DNA from: Candidatus Zhuqueibacterota bacterium
GTDB lineage: Bacteria; Zhuqueibacterota; Zhuqueibacteria; Residuimicrobiales; Oceaniaggregativiventaceae
Reading direction: 5' to 3'
DNA: 64,000 nucleotides
NCBI GenBank assembly: GCA_014728085.1
Contig: WJMF01000208.1
Location: forward strand, 62,001-126,000
Made by a program: the position numbers and the translations under genes. This document shows positions 37,501 through 48,175 of this stretch, piece after piece. A model generated the notes under the pieces. That model ran no database searches. It was given only the letters and a program-made list of their open reading frames with translations, and was not told the origin of the DNA. Position 1 is the first letter of the stretch; every line of letters begins with the position of its first letter.

Positions 37501-40116
37501 ATGAAATATACCGGTATTTTCATAAAATCGCTTTTCATTTTGAGCTGTTTTTTGCATGTTGTCGAATTATTTGCGCTTCAAACTCAAACCGACACCCTTG
37601 CCGAAAACCAGTCCGGCCAATCCGACCTGGATGCACCTGTTCCTTATCAGGCACAAACGATCACAAATTATGTTCAGGAGCGAAAAACCGTCTACATTGG
37701 TAAAGCGGTGGTGCATTACAAAAACATTACTCTGGAGGCAGGGAAAATTACCATAGAATGGGACAAGTCGCTGATAACAGCAGAAGGAATACCGGATTCC
37801 ATCTGGGTCTATAACCCGGATCACACGGATTCAATGCGGGTACAGGAGATCAGAGAAAAGCCGGTTCTTGTAGACGCCGGTACCCGCATGACCGGTGATC
37901 TTATGCAGTACAATTATAAAACCGAAAAGGGCAGGGTGGTTCGCGGCCGCACCGAAGTTGAAGGCGGATATTATGTCGGTGATCAGATTAAACGCGTCAG
38001 AGGAGAAATTTTTCATATCACCGATTCGGAATACACCACCTGTGACCTGGATACCAACACGCATTATCATTTTTCCACCAACCGAATGAAGCTTATGGTC
38101 AACGACAAGGTTGTCGCCAAGCCTGTGGTGATGTATATTGGTCATATACCGGTCGCTTTTTTACCTTATGCGGTGTTTCCCACCAAACGGGGCCGTCATT
38201 CCGGCATTCTTATACCGCGCTACGGCGAGAGTTCACGGGAAGGGAGATATCTTCGCGGATTGGGCTATTATTGGGCTCCCAATGACTATTTCGATGCGAA
38301 AGCGGAGGTTGATTTTTTTGAAAAATCGGGATGGTTGTTTCATGGTGATATCAATTATGCAATCCGCTACAAATTATCCGGTAGCATATCGGGATCCATA
38401 ACCCGTAAAAATTTTGAATCCTACTATGCTCCGGATTACGAGGAGAGAAGGTGGGATTTACGCATCAACCACAGACAGGAAATTGATCAAACGTCACGAT
38501 TTACCGCGAGCGGATATTTTGTCAGTGACAACAGCTTTTACAAGGATCTGTCATCCAATCTCTCCATGCGTTTAACCCAGGAGTTGCGTTCAAATGCCAC
38601 CTATAGCAAACGCTGGCCGCAACAAAAGCTGAGCCTGAGCCTCAATGCTTCCCGGGTACAAAATCTGCAAACAGAAGACATTCGGGAAACGCTTCCCCAA
38701 CTCAGTTTTCGAATGGCTCAACGGCAGCTTTTTGCGGCAAAAACCTCCAGAGGCAGGCAGAGAAGGAGATCCCGGGATGAGAAATGGTATCGTTCCATCT
38801 ATTTTTCGTATAATTCCAACCTGCAACGTACACGCCGCGAATACTGGCAGCGGACCAGTGCAGACACAAGCCGCCAGCGCGAAGATGATTTTCGCGTTTC
38901 CCATAATACCGCCTTGTCCTTTATCTCACCAACAAAATTATTCGGCTGGTTGTCCCATAATCACTCTGTCAATATAGATGAAGATTGGTTTGCCGAAACC
39001 ACGGAATATGAACGGGACCAGGAGAGCGGTATTATTGAATCACGCCAGGTCAAAGGTTTTGCGGCTCGTCATCTCTTCAGTTATAATGCTGCTGCTAACA
39101 CCAAATTATATGGATTATTTACGCCTGCCATTCCGGGTGTTGAGGCCATTCGTCATGTTTTGACGCCGTCACTCTCTTTCCGCTATCAACCCGATTTTTC
39201 CGATCCGGCCTGGGGATACTATAGCACCTTTGACGAGGGCGAGACAAAAAAAGATCGCTTTGGTGGAACCCCGTCAAGCGGTCAAAAGTCAGTCAATTTT
39301 AGCGTCAGAAATCTATTTCAGATGAAACTCGGGCAGGGAGAAAAGAGTAAAAAGGTCGATCTTTTTACCCTGGACTTTTCGAGCGGATATAATTTTGAAG
39401 CGGATCAATACAACCTTTCTGATTTACGGACAAGCATTCGCGCCAATCCGGCCCGTAATTTTAGTTTAAGCGCCAGTTCTTCGCACTCTTTTTATCGATG
39501 GGATGATGAACTGTCCGGGCAGGTGGATCAATATATTTTTAAACAGGGTAACTGGATGACCGGAAAGTGGGTGCGGCTGACAAATCTGCGGTTAAACTTT
39601 TCCCTGCGCTTGCAGGGAAAAGAATCAAAACAAGCGAAACGCCCCGAGTCGGCCATTGAAACAGGCGATCCCTTTGAAGAGGATACGGAGAGTGAGGATC
39701 CCGGGGTTCTGGAGGAGAGTGCATATCAAAGCCGGGACCGGTTTGAGGGGTCGGAAACCCTGCGCCGTCTCAGTATACCCTGGAAGATGAATCTGAACTT
39801 TAACTTTAATCTCAATCGATCCAATCCGAACCGGCCGGTAAAACGATATTATCTGGATATCAGCGGTGCAGAGGTGCAGCTTACCCCTAACTGGCGTATC
39901 AGCTATAGCGCTCATTATGATCTGGAAAAAATGGTGGTTTCACATCACCGGTTTTCATTTTATCGTGATCTTCATTGTTGGGAAGCTCAAGTCGATTGGG
40001 TGCCTGCAGGCCCCAACCGGCGCGTCTATTTTAGAATAAATATCAAGGCTCCGGCTCTTCGCGATATTAAATACGAGCGCGGACGGGGGGCGGGCAATGT
40101 ACTGGGTTATTATTAA
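37501..40116 (+). CDS. lptD: LPS-assembly protein LptD-like outer membrane protein (OstA domain + beta barrel)
   Basis: N-terminal OstA-like segment (VHYKNITLEAGKITIEWDKSLITAEG), YTTCDLDTNTHYHF, FPTKRGRHSGILIPRYGES, GLGYYWAPNDYFDAKAEVDFFEKSGW, C-terminal barrel strands. Confidence 0.85.
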   Translation: MKYTGIFIKSLFILSCFLHVVELFALQTQTDTLAENQSGQSDLDAPVPYQAQTITNYVQERKTVYIGKAVVHYKNITLEAGKITIEWDKSLITAEGIPDSIWVYNPDHTDSMRVQEIREKPVLVDAGTRMTGDLMQYNYKTEKGRVVRGRTEVEGGYYVGDQIKRVRGEIFHITDSEYTTCDLDTNTHYHFSTNRMKLMVNDKVVAKPVVMYIGHIPVAFLPYAVFPTKRGRHSGILIPRYGESSREGRYLRGLGYYWAPNDYFDAKAEVDFFEKSGWLFHGDINYAIRYKLSGSISGSITRKNFESYYAPDYEERRWDLRINHRQEIDQTSRFTASGYFVSDNSFYKDLSSNLSMRLTQELRSNATYSKRWPQQKLSLSLNASRVQNLQTEDIRETLPQLSFRMAQRQLFAAKTSRGRQRRRSRDEKWYRSIYFSYNSNLQRTRREYWQRTSADTSRQREDDFRVSHNTALSFISPTKLFGWLSHNHSVNIDEDWFAETTEYERDQESGIIESRQVKGFAARHLFSYNAAANTKLYGLFTPAIPGVEAIRHVLTPSLSFRYQPDFSDPAWGYYSTFDEGETKKDRFGGTPSSGQKSVNFSVRNLFQMKLGQGEKSKKVDLFTLDFSSGYNFEADQYNLSDLRTSIRANPARNFSLSASSSHSFYRWDDELSGQVDQYIFKQGNWMTGKWVRLTNLRLNFSLRLQGKESKQAKRPESAIETGDPFEEDTESEDPGVLEESAYQSRDRFEGSETLRRLSIPWKMNLNFNFNLNRSNPNRPVKRYYLDISGAEVQLTPNWRISYSAHYDLEKMVVSHHRFSFYRDLHCWEAQVDWVPAGPNRRVYFRINIKAPALRDIKYERGRGAGNVLGYY

Positions 40117-40173
40117 GACATTGGATGAGAAAAACAATTAAACCGGTTTTTACTTTCAGGGCCTGGTTTTTTT

Positions 40174-41475
40174 CTATACTACGGTTCCATTCGGAATCGT
40201 GCTGTTTTTGTTGACGATAATAATTCCACTTTTGATGCTTACCCCTTTTATGATCTCATCGCTGTTTCGAATTTTGTTTTTGTTGATTAACAATACATTT
40301 TTTCCGATTCGGACATTTTTATCGACAATGGTTTTAACGATATGACAATTTTCGCCAATGCCGAGAGGCGGTTTGGCCGCTTTTGAATCATCTTCAAGCT
40401 CTTCAGGGCTTTGATAATAATCAGCCCCGAGTATCAAAGATTTTTCTATTTTGCAGCCTTTATGTATCCGGGTTCTGATGCCGATAATACTGTTGTGGAT
40501 TTCAGCGTTATCAATAATACAACCTTCACAAATCAGGGCTTTTGATATAATGGAACGGTTGCATTTGGTTGGTGGTAAAAAACGCTGTCGGGTATAAATG
40601 GGCGCCCTGGAATCGAAAAAGTTAAAAACCGGGTGGGTAAATTTTACCAGATTCATATTGGCCTGATAGAATGATTTAATCGTTCCAATGTCTTCCCAAT
40701 AGCCTTTATGTAAACAGGCTTTAACGCGACACGTTTCCAGGGCCTGAGGAATAATCTCTTTACCAAAATCCGTACAATGGGAAAATTCTGTCAGCAAGTC
40801 GATCAGCGTCTGTCGATTAAAAACATAAATTCCCATCGAGGCGATGTAAGGGCGTTTTTTTGCTTTTGATGTTTCCAGTCCCAGGACGGATGTATCCACG
40901 CGCATCGCGTGGAGGGCTTTTCCTTTTGGTTTTTCGCAATAATCGGTGATCCATCCATTTTTGTTGATTTTCAGAAGGCCAAAATCGCCGGCACGGCTTG
41001 AAGCGACCGGCACCACTGAAATACTCATATCCGCATCGCTGTCCTGATGTTCGCGAATGAACTTTTGATAATTCATGCGATAGAGATGATCACCGGATAA
41101 AATCAGGAATTGCTTGACTTTGAAATTGGAGAACGCTTCCAGATATTGCCGTACGGCGTCCGCCGTTCCCTGGAACCAGGTGGAGTCTTTGGGCGTTTGC
41201 TGGGCTGCCAGGATTTCTACAAACCCATCGGTGAAAGGCGAGAATTGATATGTATGAGAGATATGGCGATTCAAAGAGGCGGAATTAAACTGGGTGAGCA
41301 CATATATTTTGTGGATGCCGGAATTTATACAGTTGCTCACCGGTATGTCGATGAGCCTGTATTTGCCGGCGAGGGGAACGGCCGGTTTTGCCCGCAAGTG
41401 TGTTAATGGTTCCAGCCTTGTTCCTCTTCCCCCACCCAGAATAATCGCCAGGATATTTTTCATACCCAATTCCAA
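40174..41475 (-). CDS. glgC: Glucose-1-phosphate adenylyltransferase
   Basis: AIILGGGRGTRLEPLTHLRAKPAVPLAGKYRLIDIPVSNCINSGI, QFNSASLNRH, WFQGTADAVRQ, LSGDHLYRMNY, GYWEDIGTIKSFYQANMNL. Confidence 0.95.
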   Translation of the reverse strand: MELGMKNILAIILGGGRGTRLEPLTHLRAKPAVPLAGKYRLIDIPVSNCINSGIHKIYVLTQFNSASLNRHISHTYQFSPFTDGFVEILAAQQTPKDSTWFQGTADAVRQYLEAFSNFKVKQFLILSGDHLYRMNYQKFIREHQDSDADMSISVVPVASSRAGDFGLLKINKNGWITDYCEKPKGKALHAMRVDTSVLGLETSKAKKRPYIASMGIYVFNRQTLIDLLTEFSHCTDFGKEIIPQALETCRVKACLHKGYWEDIGTIKSFYQANMNLVKFTHPVFNFFDSRAPIYTRQRFLPPTKCNRSIISKALICEGCIIDNAEIHNSIIGIRTRIHKGCKIEKSLILGADYYQSPEELEDDSKAAKPPLGIGENCHIVKTIVDKNVRIGKNVLLINKNKIRNSDEIIKGVSIKSGIIIVNKNSTIPNGTVV

Positions 41476-41479
41476 ATAT

Positions 41480-42613
41480 TCAGCGGTTTAGTACCATTTC
41501 ATAATATTCTTCGTATTGGGGAACGATCTGTTCATAGTGAAAGTCGCTGATTGCTTTTTGACGAGCCTCTTGTTGAAATGACTCGTAGAGACTGTCATTG
41601 GTCAGTAAATCCAACGCTCCCGAAGCCATGCCGTCGATATCTCCCACCGGATAGAGCAAGCCATTTACATTGTGATCGATAACCTCGGGCAAGCCGCCGA
41701 TGTGGGTACCGATCACAGGCGTCTTGGAGCTAAGAGCCTCCAGTGCTGCCAGCCCAAATGATTCCTCGCTGCTTGGAAGTAAAAAGAGATCCGCGCAGGC
41801 CAGCAGATTTTCGATGTAATCCTGAGTGCCGAGATAGAGCACCTTGTCCTGTATATGGTATTCCCGGGCCAAGTCATGGGATGATTTATGATCAGGACCT
41901 TCACCGATCAGTATAAGCCTGGCGTCGATATGTTCATTTATCTTGGCCAGGATTTTTATCGTATCGGCAACCCGTTTTACCGGCCGGAAATTTGAGGCAT
42001 GCATTAAAAGCTTTTCACCATTTGGCGCAAATTCCTTGCGGTTACAACGCGACACAACGCCATTAAAGCGATCTGGATCGATAAAATTATGAATCGTTTC
42101 TATCGGTTTTTCAACTTTAAATTCTTCCCGGGTTCTTTCCGAGAGGTACTTTGAAACCGCTGTAACCCCGTCCGATTGCTCGATACCGAATTGCACAACT
42201 TTAAAAAATGACGGATCTTTTCCCACAAGGGTAATATCTGTTCCGTGCAGGGTGGTGATGATCTTTAAATTTTTTTCTTTGAACATTTTTTTAGCCAGAT
42301 AGGCGCTGATCGCGTGCGGAATCGCATAGTGGGCATGAACAATATCAATGTCGTTCTCTTCCGCCACTTCAATGATTTTAGTGGCCAGGCTCAGATCATA
42401 TGGGGGAAATTTGAACAAGGGATAAGCAGAGACATCTACTTCATGGTAATAGATATTGGACTGGTAATTGGTTAGACGAAACGGTGAACTGTAACTGATA
42501 AAATGAATGCTGTGTCCCTTGCGTGCAAGGTTTAGACCCAGTTCCGTGGCTACGACTCCACTGCCGCCGTGGGTGGGGTAACATACAATCGCAATATTCA
42601 TTGGCGTATCCAT
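41480..42613 (-). CDS. bshA: N-acetyl-alpha-D-glucosaminyl L-malate synthase BshA (bacillithiol biosynthesis glycosyltransferase)
   Basis: MNIAIVCYPTHGGSGVVATELGLNLARKGHSIHFISYSSPFRL, VHAHYAIPHA, TTLHGTDITLVGKDPSF, HNFIDPDRF, LPSSEESFGLAALEAL. Confidence 0.92.
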   Translation of the reverse strand: MDTPMNIAIVCYPTHGGSGVVATELGLNLARKGHSIHFISYSSPFRLTNYQSNIYYHEVDVSAYPLFKFPPYDLSLATKIIEVAEENDIDIVHAHYAIPHAISAYLAKKMFKEKNLKIITTLHGTDITLVGKDPSFFKVVQFGIEQSDGVTAVSKYLSERTREEFKVEKPIETIHNFIDPDRFNGVVSRCNRKEFAPNGEKLLMHASNFRPVKRVADTIKILAKINEHIDARLILIGEGPDHKSSHDLAREYHIQDKVLYLGTQDYIENLLACADLFLLPSSEESFGLAALEALSSKTPVIGTHIGGLPEVIDHNVNGLLYPVGDIDGMASGALDLLTNDSLYESFQQEARQKAISDFHYEQIVPQYEEYYEMVLNR

Positions 42614-42758
42614 AGTTGTTCTTTATTCAATATAAAATTTCCCGGCTTAAAATCCAAGCCTATTTCGAGGTGATTTAAAAGGGTTGCATAAGCTTTTCCA
42701 TTTACTTATCTTTATTGTTTCCTGTTGATTTTGAGCACATAAAGTACTATTTTGCTTT

Positions 42759-43940
42759 ATGAATTTATTTGGATCACATAGATTTCTTTTTGTTTGTCTT
42801 TTGGGGTTTATCTTTTTCACAGCCGTTTTGTTCGCACAGACCCAGAGAGAACTCGAGTCCGTTCGCTCCGACATACGAAAATATGAAAAGGATTTAAAAC
42901 AAAAAGAATTTGCGGAAGAAAGAACGCTGGATCTGATTCACAAGCTGGACAGAGAAGTCGGGATCATCAGGCAAAAGCTGAGGAGTTTAAACCGGGAAAT
43001 TTCCCGCAAGGAACAGCAGATTCGCAGTTACGAGCAACAAATCGAAGATTTACAAAACGATATTATCAAATTAAGAGATTTGATTAAGGACAGGTTGGTT
43101 TATTATTTCAAGTACGGAAAATCCCGGCGAATCGAACTTTTAATGAAGACCCAGTCATTTTCTCAACTAAAGGTATGGATGCATTACCAGAAATTGATCG
43201 CAAAAAACGACAGAAGAAATCTTGAATCTTTGCGATATAAAAAGGTACAACTCGAGAAGACTCTGGAACTGGTAAAAATCGAGGTTAGGGAAAAGCAGCA
43301 AAAGATTGTGGAAAGAAGCTCGGAACAAGAAAATTTGCGGCAAAGTTTGCAAAAACGCAAACGGTATTTGACCCGGTTACAGGACAGCAAGGAGATTATC
43401 GCTCAAAAGCTGGAACAGGTCAGAGAAGCAGAGCGTCAGATTTCTCGCATGATTACCAGGGCTGAAGAGGCGAGAATACTCGAGGAGGCCAGGGCTTCCG
43501 GACAGCGACAAATTTCCGGGTCGTATAAATCGGGCGATTCCATCGATAAACACCGCGGTAAAATGATCTGGCCCGCCAGGGGTAACGTTATCGGTCATTT
43601 CGGCAAACACAGACATCCGCGTTTTAAGACCATTACGGAAAACCTCGGTATAGAGATACAAACCCTGCAAGGTGCACCGATAGTGGCGGTTGCAGCAGGG
43701 CACGTAAAAACAATAACTTATCAGCGCGGCAGAGGAAATATTGTCATTCTCTCTCATGCGGGCGGTTATTATTCTGTATATGCAAACCTGGGTGAAATCT
43801 ATGTCAATGTAAATGAAGAGATCGATATGGCCCAGGAGATTGGCACGGTTGGCCAATCCATTCTATACAACGAACCTGTTTTACACTTTCAGCTTTGGAA
43901 AAACACAAACAACCTCGATCCTGAAGACTGGTTGCAATAA
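42759..43940 (+). CDS. EnvC-like murein hydrolase activator (coiled-coil + M23/LytM domain)
   Basis: Signal peptide, long coiled coil, M23-like domain MIWPARGNVIGHFGKHRHPRFKTITENLGIEI...VAAGHVKTI...GNIVILSHAGGYYSVYANL. Confidence 0.9.
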   Translation: MNLFGSHRFLFVCLLGFIFFTAVLFAQTQRELESVRSDIRKYEKDLKQKEFAEERTLDLIHKLDREVGIIRQKLRSLNREISRKEQQIRSYEQQIEDLQNDIIKLRDLIKDRLVYYFKYGKSRRIELLMKTQSFSQLKVWMHYQKLIAKNDRRNLESLRYKKVQLEKTLELVKIEVREKQQKIVERSSEQENLRQSLQKRKRYLTRLQDSKEIIAQKLEQVREAERQISRMITRAEEARILEEARASGQRQISGSYKSGDSIDKHRGKMIWPARGNVIGHFGKHRHPRFKTITENLGIEIQTLQGAPIVAVAAGHVKTITYQRGRGNIVILSHAGGYYSVYANLGEIYVNVNEEIDMAQEIGTVGQSILYNEPVLHFQLWKNTNNLDPEDWLQ

Positions 43941-44068
43941 GTACTCGACGGGATCTGTCTACAAATTTTGTGTCGTGTCTGAATCCGGCAGAGATTAAAT
44001 TTTATTTTTTTAGATCATCTTGTCGATCATAACCCTTTAACGGATATTCCAAAACACAGTTTGCTTGA

Positions 44069-45157
44069 ATGGCCACAAACAAGTTAGATGCAGTCATAGG
44101 ACAACAGAGACCGCGTTATATTTTACAGCGGGCACTGGAAAATGAGCGGGTCCCTCATGCTTATCTTTTTTACGGGCCGATGGGCGTCGGGAAAGAAGCT
44201 TTGGCGCTGGAATTTACCAAAGCGCTTTTCTGTCAAAGCCAGGAGGAACGTCCCTGTCAAACCTGCTCGTCTTGCCGGCAAGTCAGCACGCTTTCCAATC
44301 CTGATTTGATCTACTTCTTTCCTTCTCCAAAAGATCTCAAAGTCGAGGACGAAAGAGCAGTTCTGCAAAGTATCGCTGAGAATCCATATGCCCGTGAAAA
44401 ACCGTGGAGCAATCCAACTCTGGGTATTGATAGAATCCGTTACCTGCGAAAGGCTTGCACCATAAAATCGGTCGGCAAGTACCGCATGATTATTATTGCT
44501 GAAGCAGAAAAAATGACAGCCGCGGCCTCTAATGCTCTTTTGAAAATTCTGGAAGAACCGCCGGAGAATACTTTTATTATTCTGACCACGGATAAGCTCA
44601 ACATGCTTTTGTCCACCATTCTTTCGCGTTGTCAGATTATTCAGTTCGGTCTTATTGCGGATGCGGAGATTGAAAAGAGGCTGATCGAGAAATACCAGGT
44701 TGATGCGGAGCGGGCCAGGCTTTTATCTCGCCTTAGTCAGGGCAGTTACTCGCGGGCTCTGGAATGGCTGGACGATGAATTTGAAGAAAAACGGCAGGTC
44801 GCCATAACACTTTTACGTGCATTTGTCAAGGATTTTCAAACCCGGATCGATATGGCGGAAGAGATTACGAAAAAGTATGATAAAAAGGCGATGAAGGAGA
44901 TCTTTTCGTTGATTTTGATATGGTTTAGAGATGCTTTTTTGCTTTATCAGGGAGGGGTACAAAGTCAGCAGCTCATCAATGTCGACAGAGAGGATATCTT
45001 GCATCGATTTGTGCACGCATTTGAAACCATTGATTTTGACCGGGCGTTTACAAGTATAGAGCATTATACGCAGTTGATAGACCGGAATGTTCATCAGGCC
45101 TTATTGCTTGTCTGTTTCCTGATCAGACTGGAGACGGTTTTGGAGATGAAGCGATAA
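44069..45157 (+). CDS. holB: DNA polymerase III subunit delta'
   Basis: DAVIGQQRPRYILQRALENERVPHAYLFYGPMGVGKEALALEFTKALFC, CxxC zinc cluster, IAEAEKMTAAASNALLKILEEPPENTFIILTT, LLSTILSRCQ. Confidence 0.93.
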   Translation: MATNKLDAVIGQQRPRYILQRALENERVPHAYLFYGPMGVGKEALALEFTKALFCQSQEERPCQTCSSCRQVSTLSNPDLIYFFPSPKDLKVEDERAVLQSIAENPYAREKPWSNPTLGIDRIRYLRKACTIKSVGKYRMIIIAEAEKMTAAASNALLKILEEPPENTFIILTTDKLNMLLSTILSRCQIIQFGLIADAEIEKRLIEKYQVDAERARLLSRLSQGSYSRALEWLDDEFEEKRQVAITLLRAFVKDFQTRIDMAEEITKKYDKKAMKEIFSLILIWFRDAFLLYQGGVQSQQLINVDREDILHRFVHAFETIDFDRAFTSIEHYTQLIDRNVHQALLLVCFLIRLETVLEMKR

Positions 45158-45267
45158 CTCTATTGCAGCCGACTATTACATACCAGACAGAGAAGCTCAT
45201 GGGCCGGTTAAACCTGTATTTGATGTGTCCGGTGCAGAAATAAGATAATATCAGTAAAGGATGATAT

Positions 45268-46113
45268 ATGTTAATAGAAGTTGTTTTTAAAGGGGAGCGA
45301 AAAAATCTATATGAAAATCCTCTTCAATTTCCGTTTAAAATCGGAGATTATGCTATTGTTGAGGCTGAAAAGGGAGAGGATCTTGGTGTCGTTAACCAGC
45401 TCGGAGCGGTGTTGGAGCGCAAGGTAAACAAAAAAGAGCCGCTCCGTAAAATCCACCGCAAAGCCACCTCGAATGACCTGGAGCGCTATATTGACAATAA
45501 AAAGAAAGAGCTTAATGCTTTTAATGTCTGCTTGCGCAAAGTCGACGAGCATAATTTGAACATGAAACTCGTCGATGCTGAATATCAATTTGATGGCAAC
45601 AAGATTACTTTTTATTTTACCGCGGAGAAGCGGGTTGATTTTCGCGAGCTGGTTAAGGACCTTGCCGGTATATACAAAGTTCGTATAGAGCTGCGCCAAA
45701 TTGGTGTGCGCGACGAAGCCAAACGAATCGGAGGATACGGGCATTGCGGGCGAAAGTTGTGTTGTACGACGTTCTTGAAAGAATTTGAACCTATCACCAC
45801 GCTATGCGCAAAGGAACAGGATTTACCTTTGAATCCCCAAAAATTATCGGGTTTATGCGGCCGATTATTGTGCTGTTTGTTGTATGAACGGGATTTTTAC
45901 AGGAACCAAAAGCAGGATTTGCCCAAACCCGAAGAATGGTATCAAACGCCAAAGGGCGCGGCAAAGGTCTCCTGCATCAATGTGTTTGAAGAAACCGTTA
46001 CCGTCAGATATTCCGATAATAGCGAACAGGTTTTTTCAAAGGAGCAGTTTGTACAGTTTAAAAAAGCCCGGCCTCCAAAGGAACAAAAAGATCAAAAGAG
46101 AAGTGACGATTAA
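45268..46113 (+). CDS. ricT: PSP1 domain protein, RicT/YaaT-like
   Basis: VEAEKGEDLGVV, DGNKITFYFTAEKRVDFRELVKDLAGIYKVRIELRQIGVRDEAKRIGGYGHCGRKLCCTTFLKEF, LSGLCGRLLCCLLYE. Confidence 0.93.
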   Translation: MLIEVVFKGERKNLYENPLQFPFKIGDYAIVEAEKGEDLGVVNQLGAVLERKVNKKEPLRKIHRKATSNDLERYIDNKKKELNAFNVCLRKVDEHNLNMKLVDAEYQFDGNKITFYFTAEKRVDFRELVKDLAGIYKVRIELRQIGVRDEAKRIGGYGHCGRKLCCTTFLKEFEPITTLCAKEQDLPLNPQKLSGLCGRLLCCLLYERDFYRNQKQDLPKPEEWYQTPKGAAKVSCINVFEETVTVRYSDNSEQVFSKEQFVQFKKARPPKEQKDQKRSDD

Positions 46114-46132
46114 AGCAGGATAGACAATTACT

Positions 46133-48175
46133 ATGGAAAAACATAAACGGATTCTTGTTACCAGCGCTCTGCCTTATGCAAATGGTCCTATACATCTCGG
46201 GCACCTGGCCGGCGCTTATCTTCCTGCAGATGTATATGTGCGCTATCAGCGCCTGCAACATCGGGATGTTGTTTATATTTGCGGCTCGGATGAGCACGGT
46301 GTGCCGATTACCATTGCGGCTGAAAAACAGGGCATAGAACCCAGGGAGATCGTCGACCGGTTTCACAGTCAAAACATCGCTGCTTTTGAGGCATTTGGTA
46401 TGTCATTCGATTATTTTGGCAGAACCAGTTCGGAAATTCATCATCAGACATCGCAGAACTTTTTTAAAACACTATATGATAAAGGGATTTTGAAGCAGAA
46501 AAAAGAAAAGCAGCTTTATGATCCCAAGGTAAAAATGTTTTTGCCGGATCGATATGTAAAGGGCACCTGCCCGGCGTGTTCATATCCGGAGGCATACGGA
46601 GACCAGTGCGAAAAGTGCGGCGCTTCCCTTTCGGCTGCCGAATTAATCGATCCGCGCAGCACCATTAGCGGTGAAAAACCGGTCAAAAAAGAGACCTTAC
46701 ACTGGTTTTTACCCCTTGGCGAATTTCAGGATCGCTTGCAGACCTGGTTGTCCGGCAAACAGAACTGGAAATCCAATGTAAGGGGACAGGTACAGAGCTG
46801 GTTAAACGATGGATTGTCCGACCGGGCGGTGACGCGTGATTTGTCCTGGGGGGTACCGGTACCACTGGAGGAAGCCAGGGGGAAAGTATTATATGTCTGG
46901 TTTGATGCTCCCATCGGTTATATCTCTGCCACCAAAGAATGGGCTTTGGAAAAAAAGAGTCCGGATCTTTGGCAACACTACTGGCAGGACAAGGAAACAA
47001 AACTGGTTCATTTTATCGGCAAGGATAATATTGTCTTTCATTGTATTATGTTTCCGGCCATGTTGATGGCTCACGGAGATTATATTTTACCGGACAATGT
47101 CCCGGCAAACGAGTTTTTAAATTTGGAAGGCAACAAATTAAGTACCAGCCGCAACTATGCGGTATGGCTTGAAGATTATCTGAAAAAATTTCCCGCTGAT
47201 CCGTTACGCTATTTTCTCGCCATCAACGCTCCCGAAACCAAGGACACGGATTTTACCTGGAAAGAATTCCAATTACGCAATAATGGCGAGCTGGCGGATA
47301 TCCTGGGAAATTTTATCAACCGGACACTGAGCTTTGCTCATCAACAGTTTGATGGGCATGTACCCAATGTGTATGACCTTGATGATCTTGACCGGGCAAT
47401 GTTGTCTATTTTGAAAAAAGCGCCCAAAACCATAGGTCATTTTCTTGAACAATTTGAATTGCGCAAGGCTGCATCCGCCCTTGTCGATGTGGCCCGCGAT
47501 GCCAATAAATATTTCAACGATCAGGCACCCTGGAAAAGCAGAAACGAAAATCCCGAAAAATGCGCAACCACAATACACATCTGTCTGCAAACCGCCCATC
47601 AGCTTGCTTTGCTCATGGAGCCCTTTATGCCTTTTTCTGCGCTTAAATTGTGGAAAATGCTCAACAAGGAAGGTGCGCTCCACGCGCAACACTGGGATCA
47701 ACTCAGGCCGCTGAACCCGGGGCATAACCTGGCAGCACCGGAGATTCTGTTTAATAAAATCGAAGATGAAGATATTGAACCGGAAATCGAACGGTTAAAG
47801 CGCGCGGCGCCGCAGGAAACCGATGAGAGGGAGCCGTTGAGTATTGCTCCTGAAATTGAGTTCGATACTTTTGGCAAAATTGACTTGCGGGTAGCTATAG
47901 TCAAAAAGGCGGTAAAAATGCCCAAAGCAGACAAGCTCCTCAAACTTTCGATAGAACTTGGAAATGAAGAGAGACAAATCATCGCGGGTGTGGCGCAGCA
48001 TTACAAACCCGAACAGCTGATCGGCAAGCGCATCATCGTTGTGGCCAATTTAAAAGCGGCAAAAATCCGCGGTGAAAAATCCGAAGGCATGTTGCTGGCG
48101 GCAGAGGATTCAGATGGCTCTATGGCTATGCTTGTACCTGATAAAAAAATAAAAACCGGAGCAAAAATAAAGTAA
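46133..48175 (+). CDS. metG: Methionyl-tRNA synthetase (with C-terminal EMAP-like tRNA-binding domain)
   Basis: LVTSALPYANGPIHLGHLAGAYLPADVYVRYQR, CGSDEHGVPI, CPAC/CEKCG zinc knuckles, FLNLEGNKLSTSRNYAVW, DLRVAIVKKAVKMPKADKLLKL. Confidence 0.97.
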   Translation: MEKHKRILVTSALPYANGPIHLGHLAGAYLPADVYVRYQRLQHRDVVYICGSDEHGVPITIAAEKQGIEPREIVDRFHSQNIAAFEAFGMSFDYFGRTSSEIHHQTSQNFFKTLYDKGILKQKKEKQLYDPKVKMFLPDRYVKGTCPACSYPEAYGDQCEKCGASLSAAELIDPRSTISGEKPVKKETLHWFLPLGEFQDRLQTWLSGKQNWKSNVRGQVQSWLNDGLSDRAVTRDLSWGVPVPLEEARGKVLYVWFDAPIGYISATKEWALEKKSPDLWQHYWQDKETKLVHFIGKDNIVFHCIMFPAMLMAHGDYILPDNVPANEFLNLEGNKLSTSRNYAVWLEDYLKKFPADPLRYFLAINAPETKDTDFTWKEFQLRNNGELADILGNFINRTLSFAHQQFDGHVPNVYDLDDLDRAMLSILKKAPKTIGHFLEQFELRKAASALVDVARDANKYFNDQAPWKSRNENPEKCATTIHICLQTAHQLALLMEPFMPFSALKLWKMLNKEGALHAQHWDQLRPLNPGHNLAAPEILFNKIEDEDIEPEIERLKRAAPQETDEREPLSIAPEIEFDTFGKIDLRVAIVKKAVKMPKADKLLKLSIELGNEERQIIAGVAQHYKPEQLIGKRIIVVANLKAAKIRGEKSEGMLLAAEDSDGSMAMLVPDKKIKTGAKIK

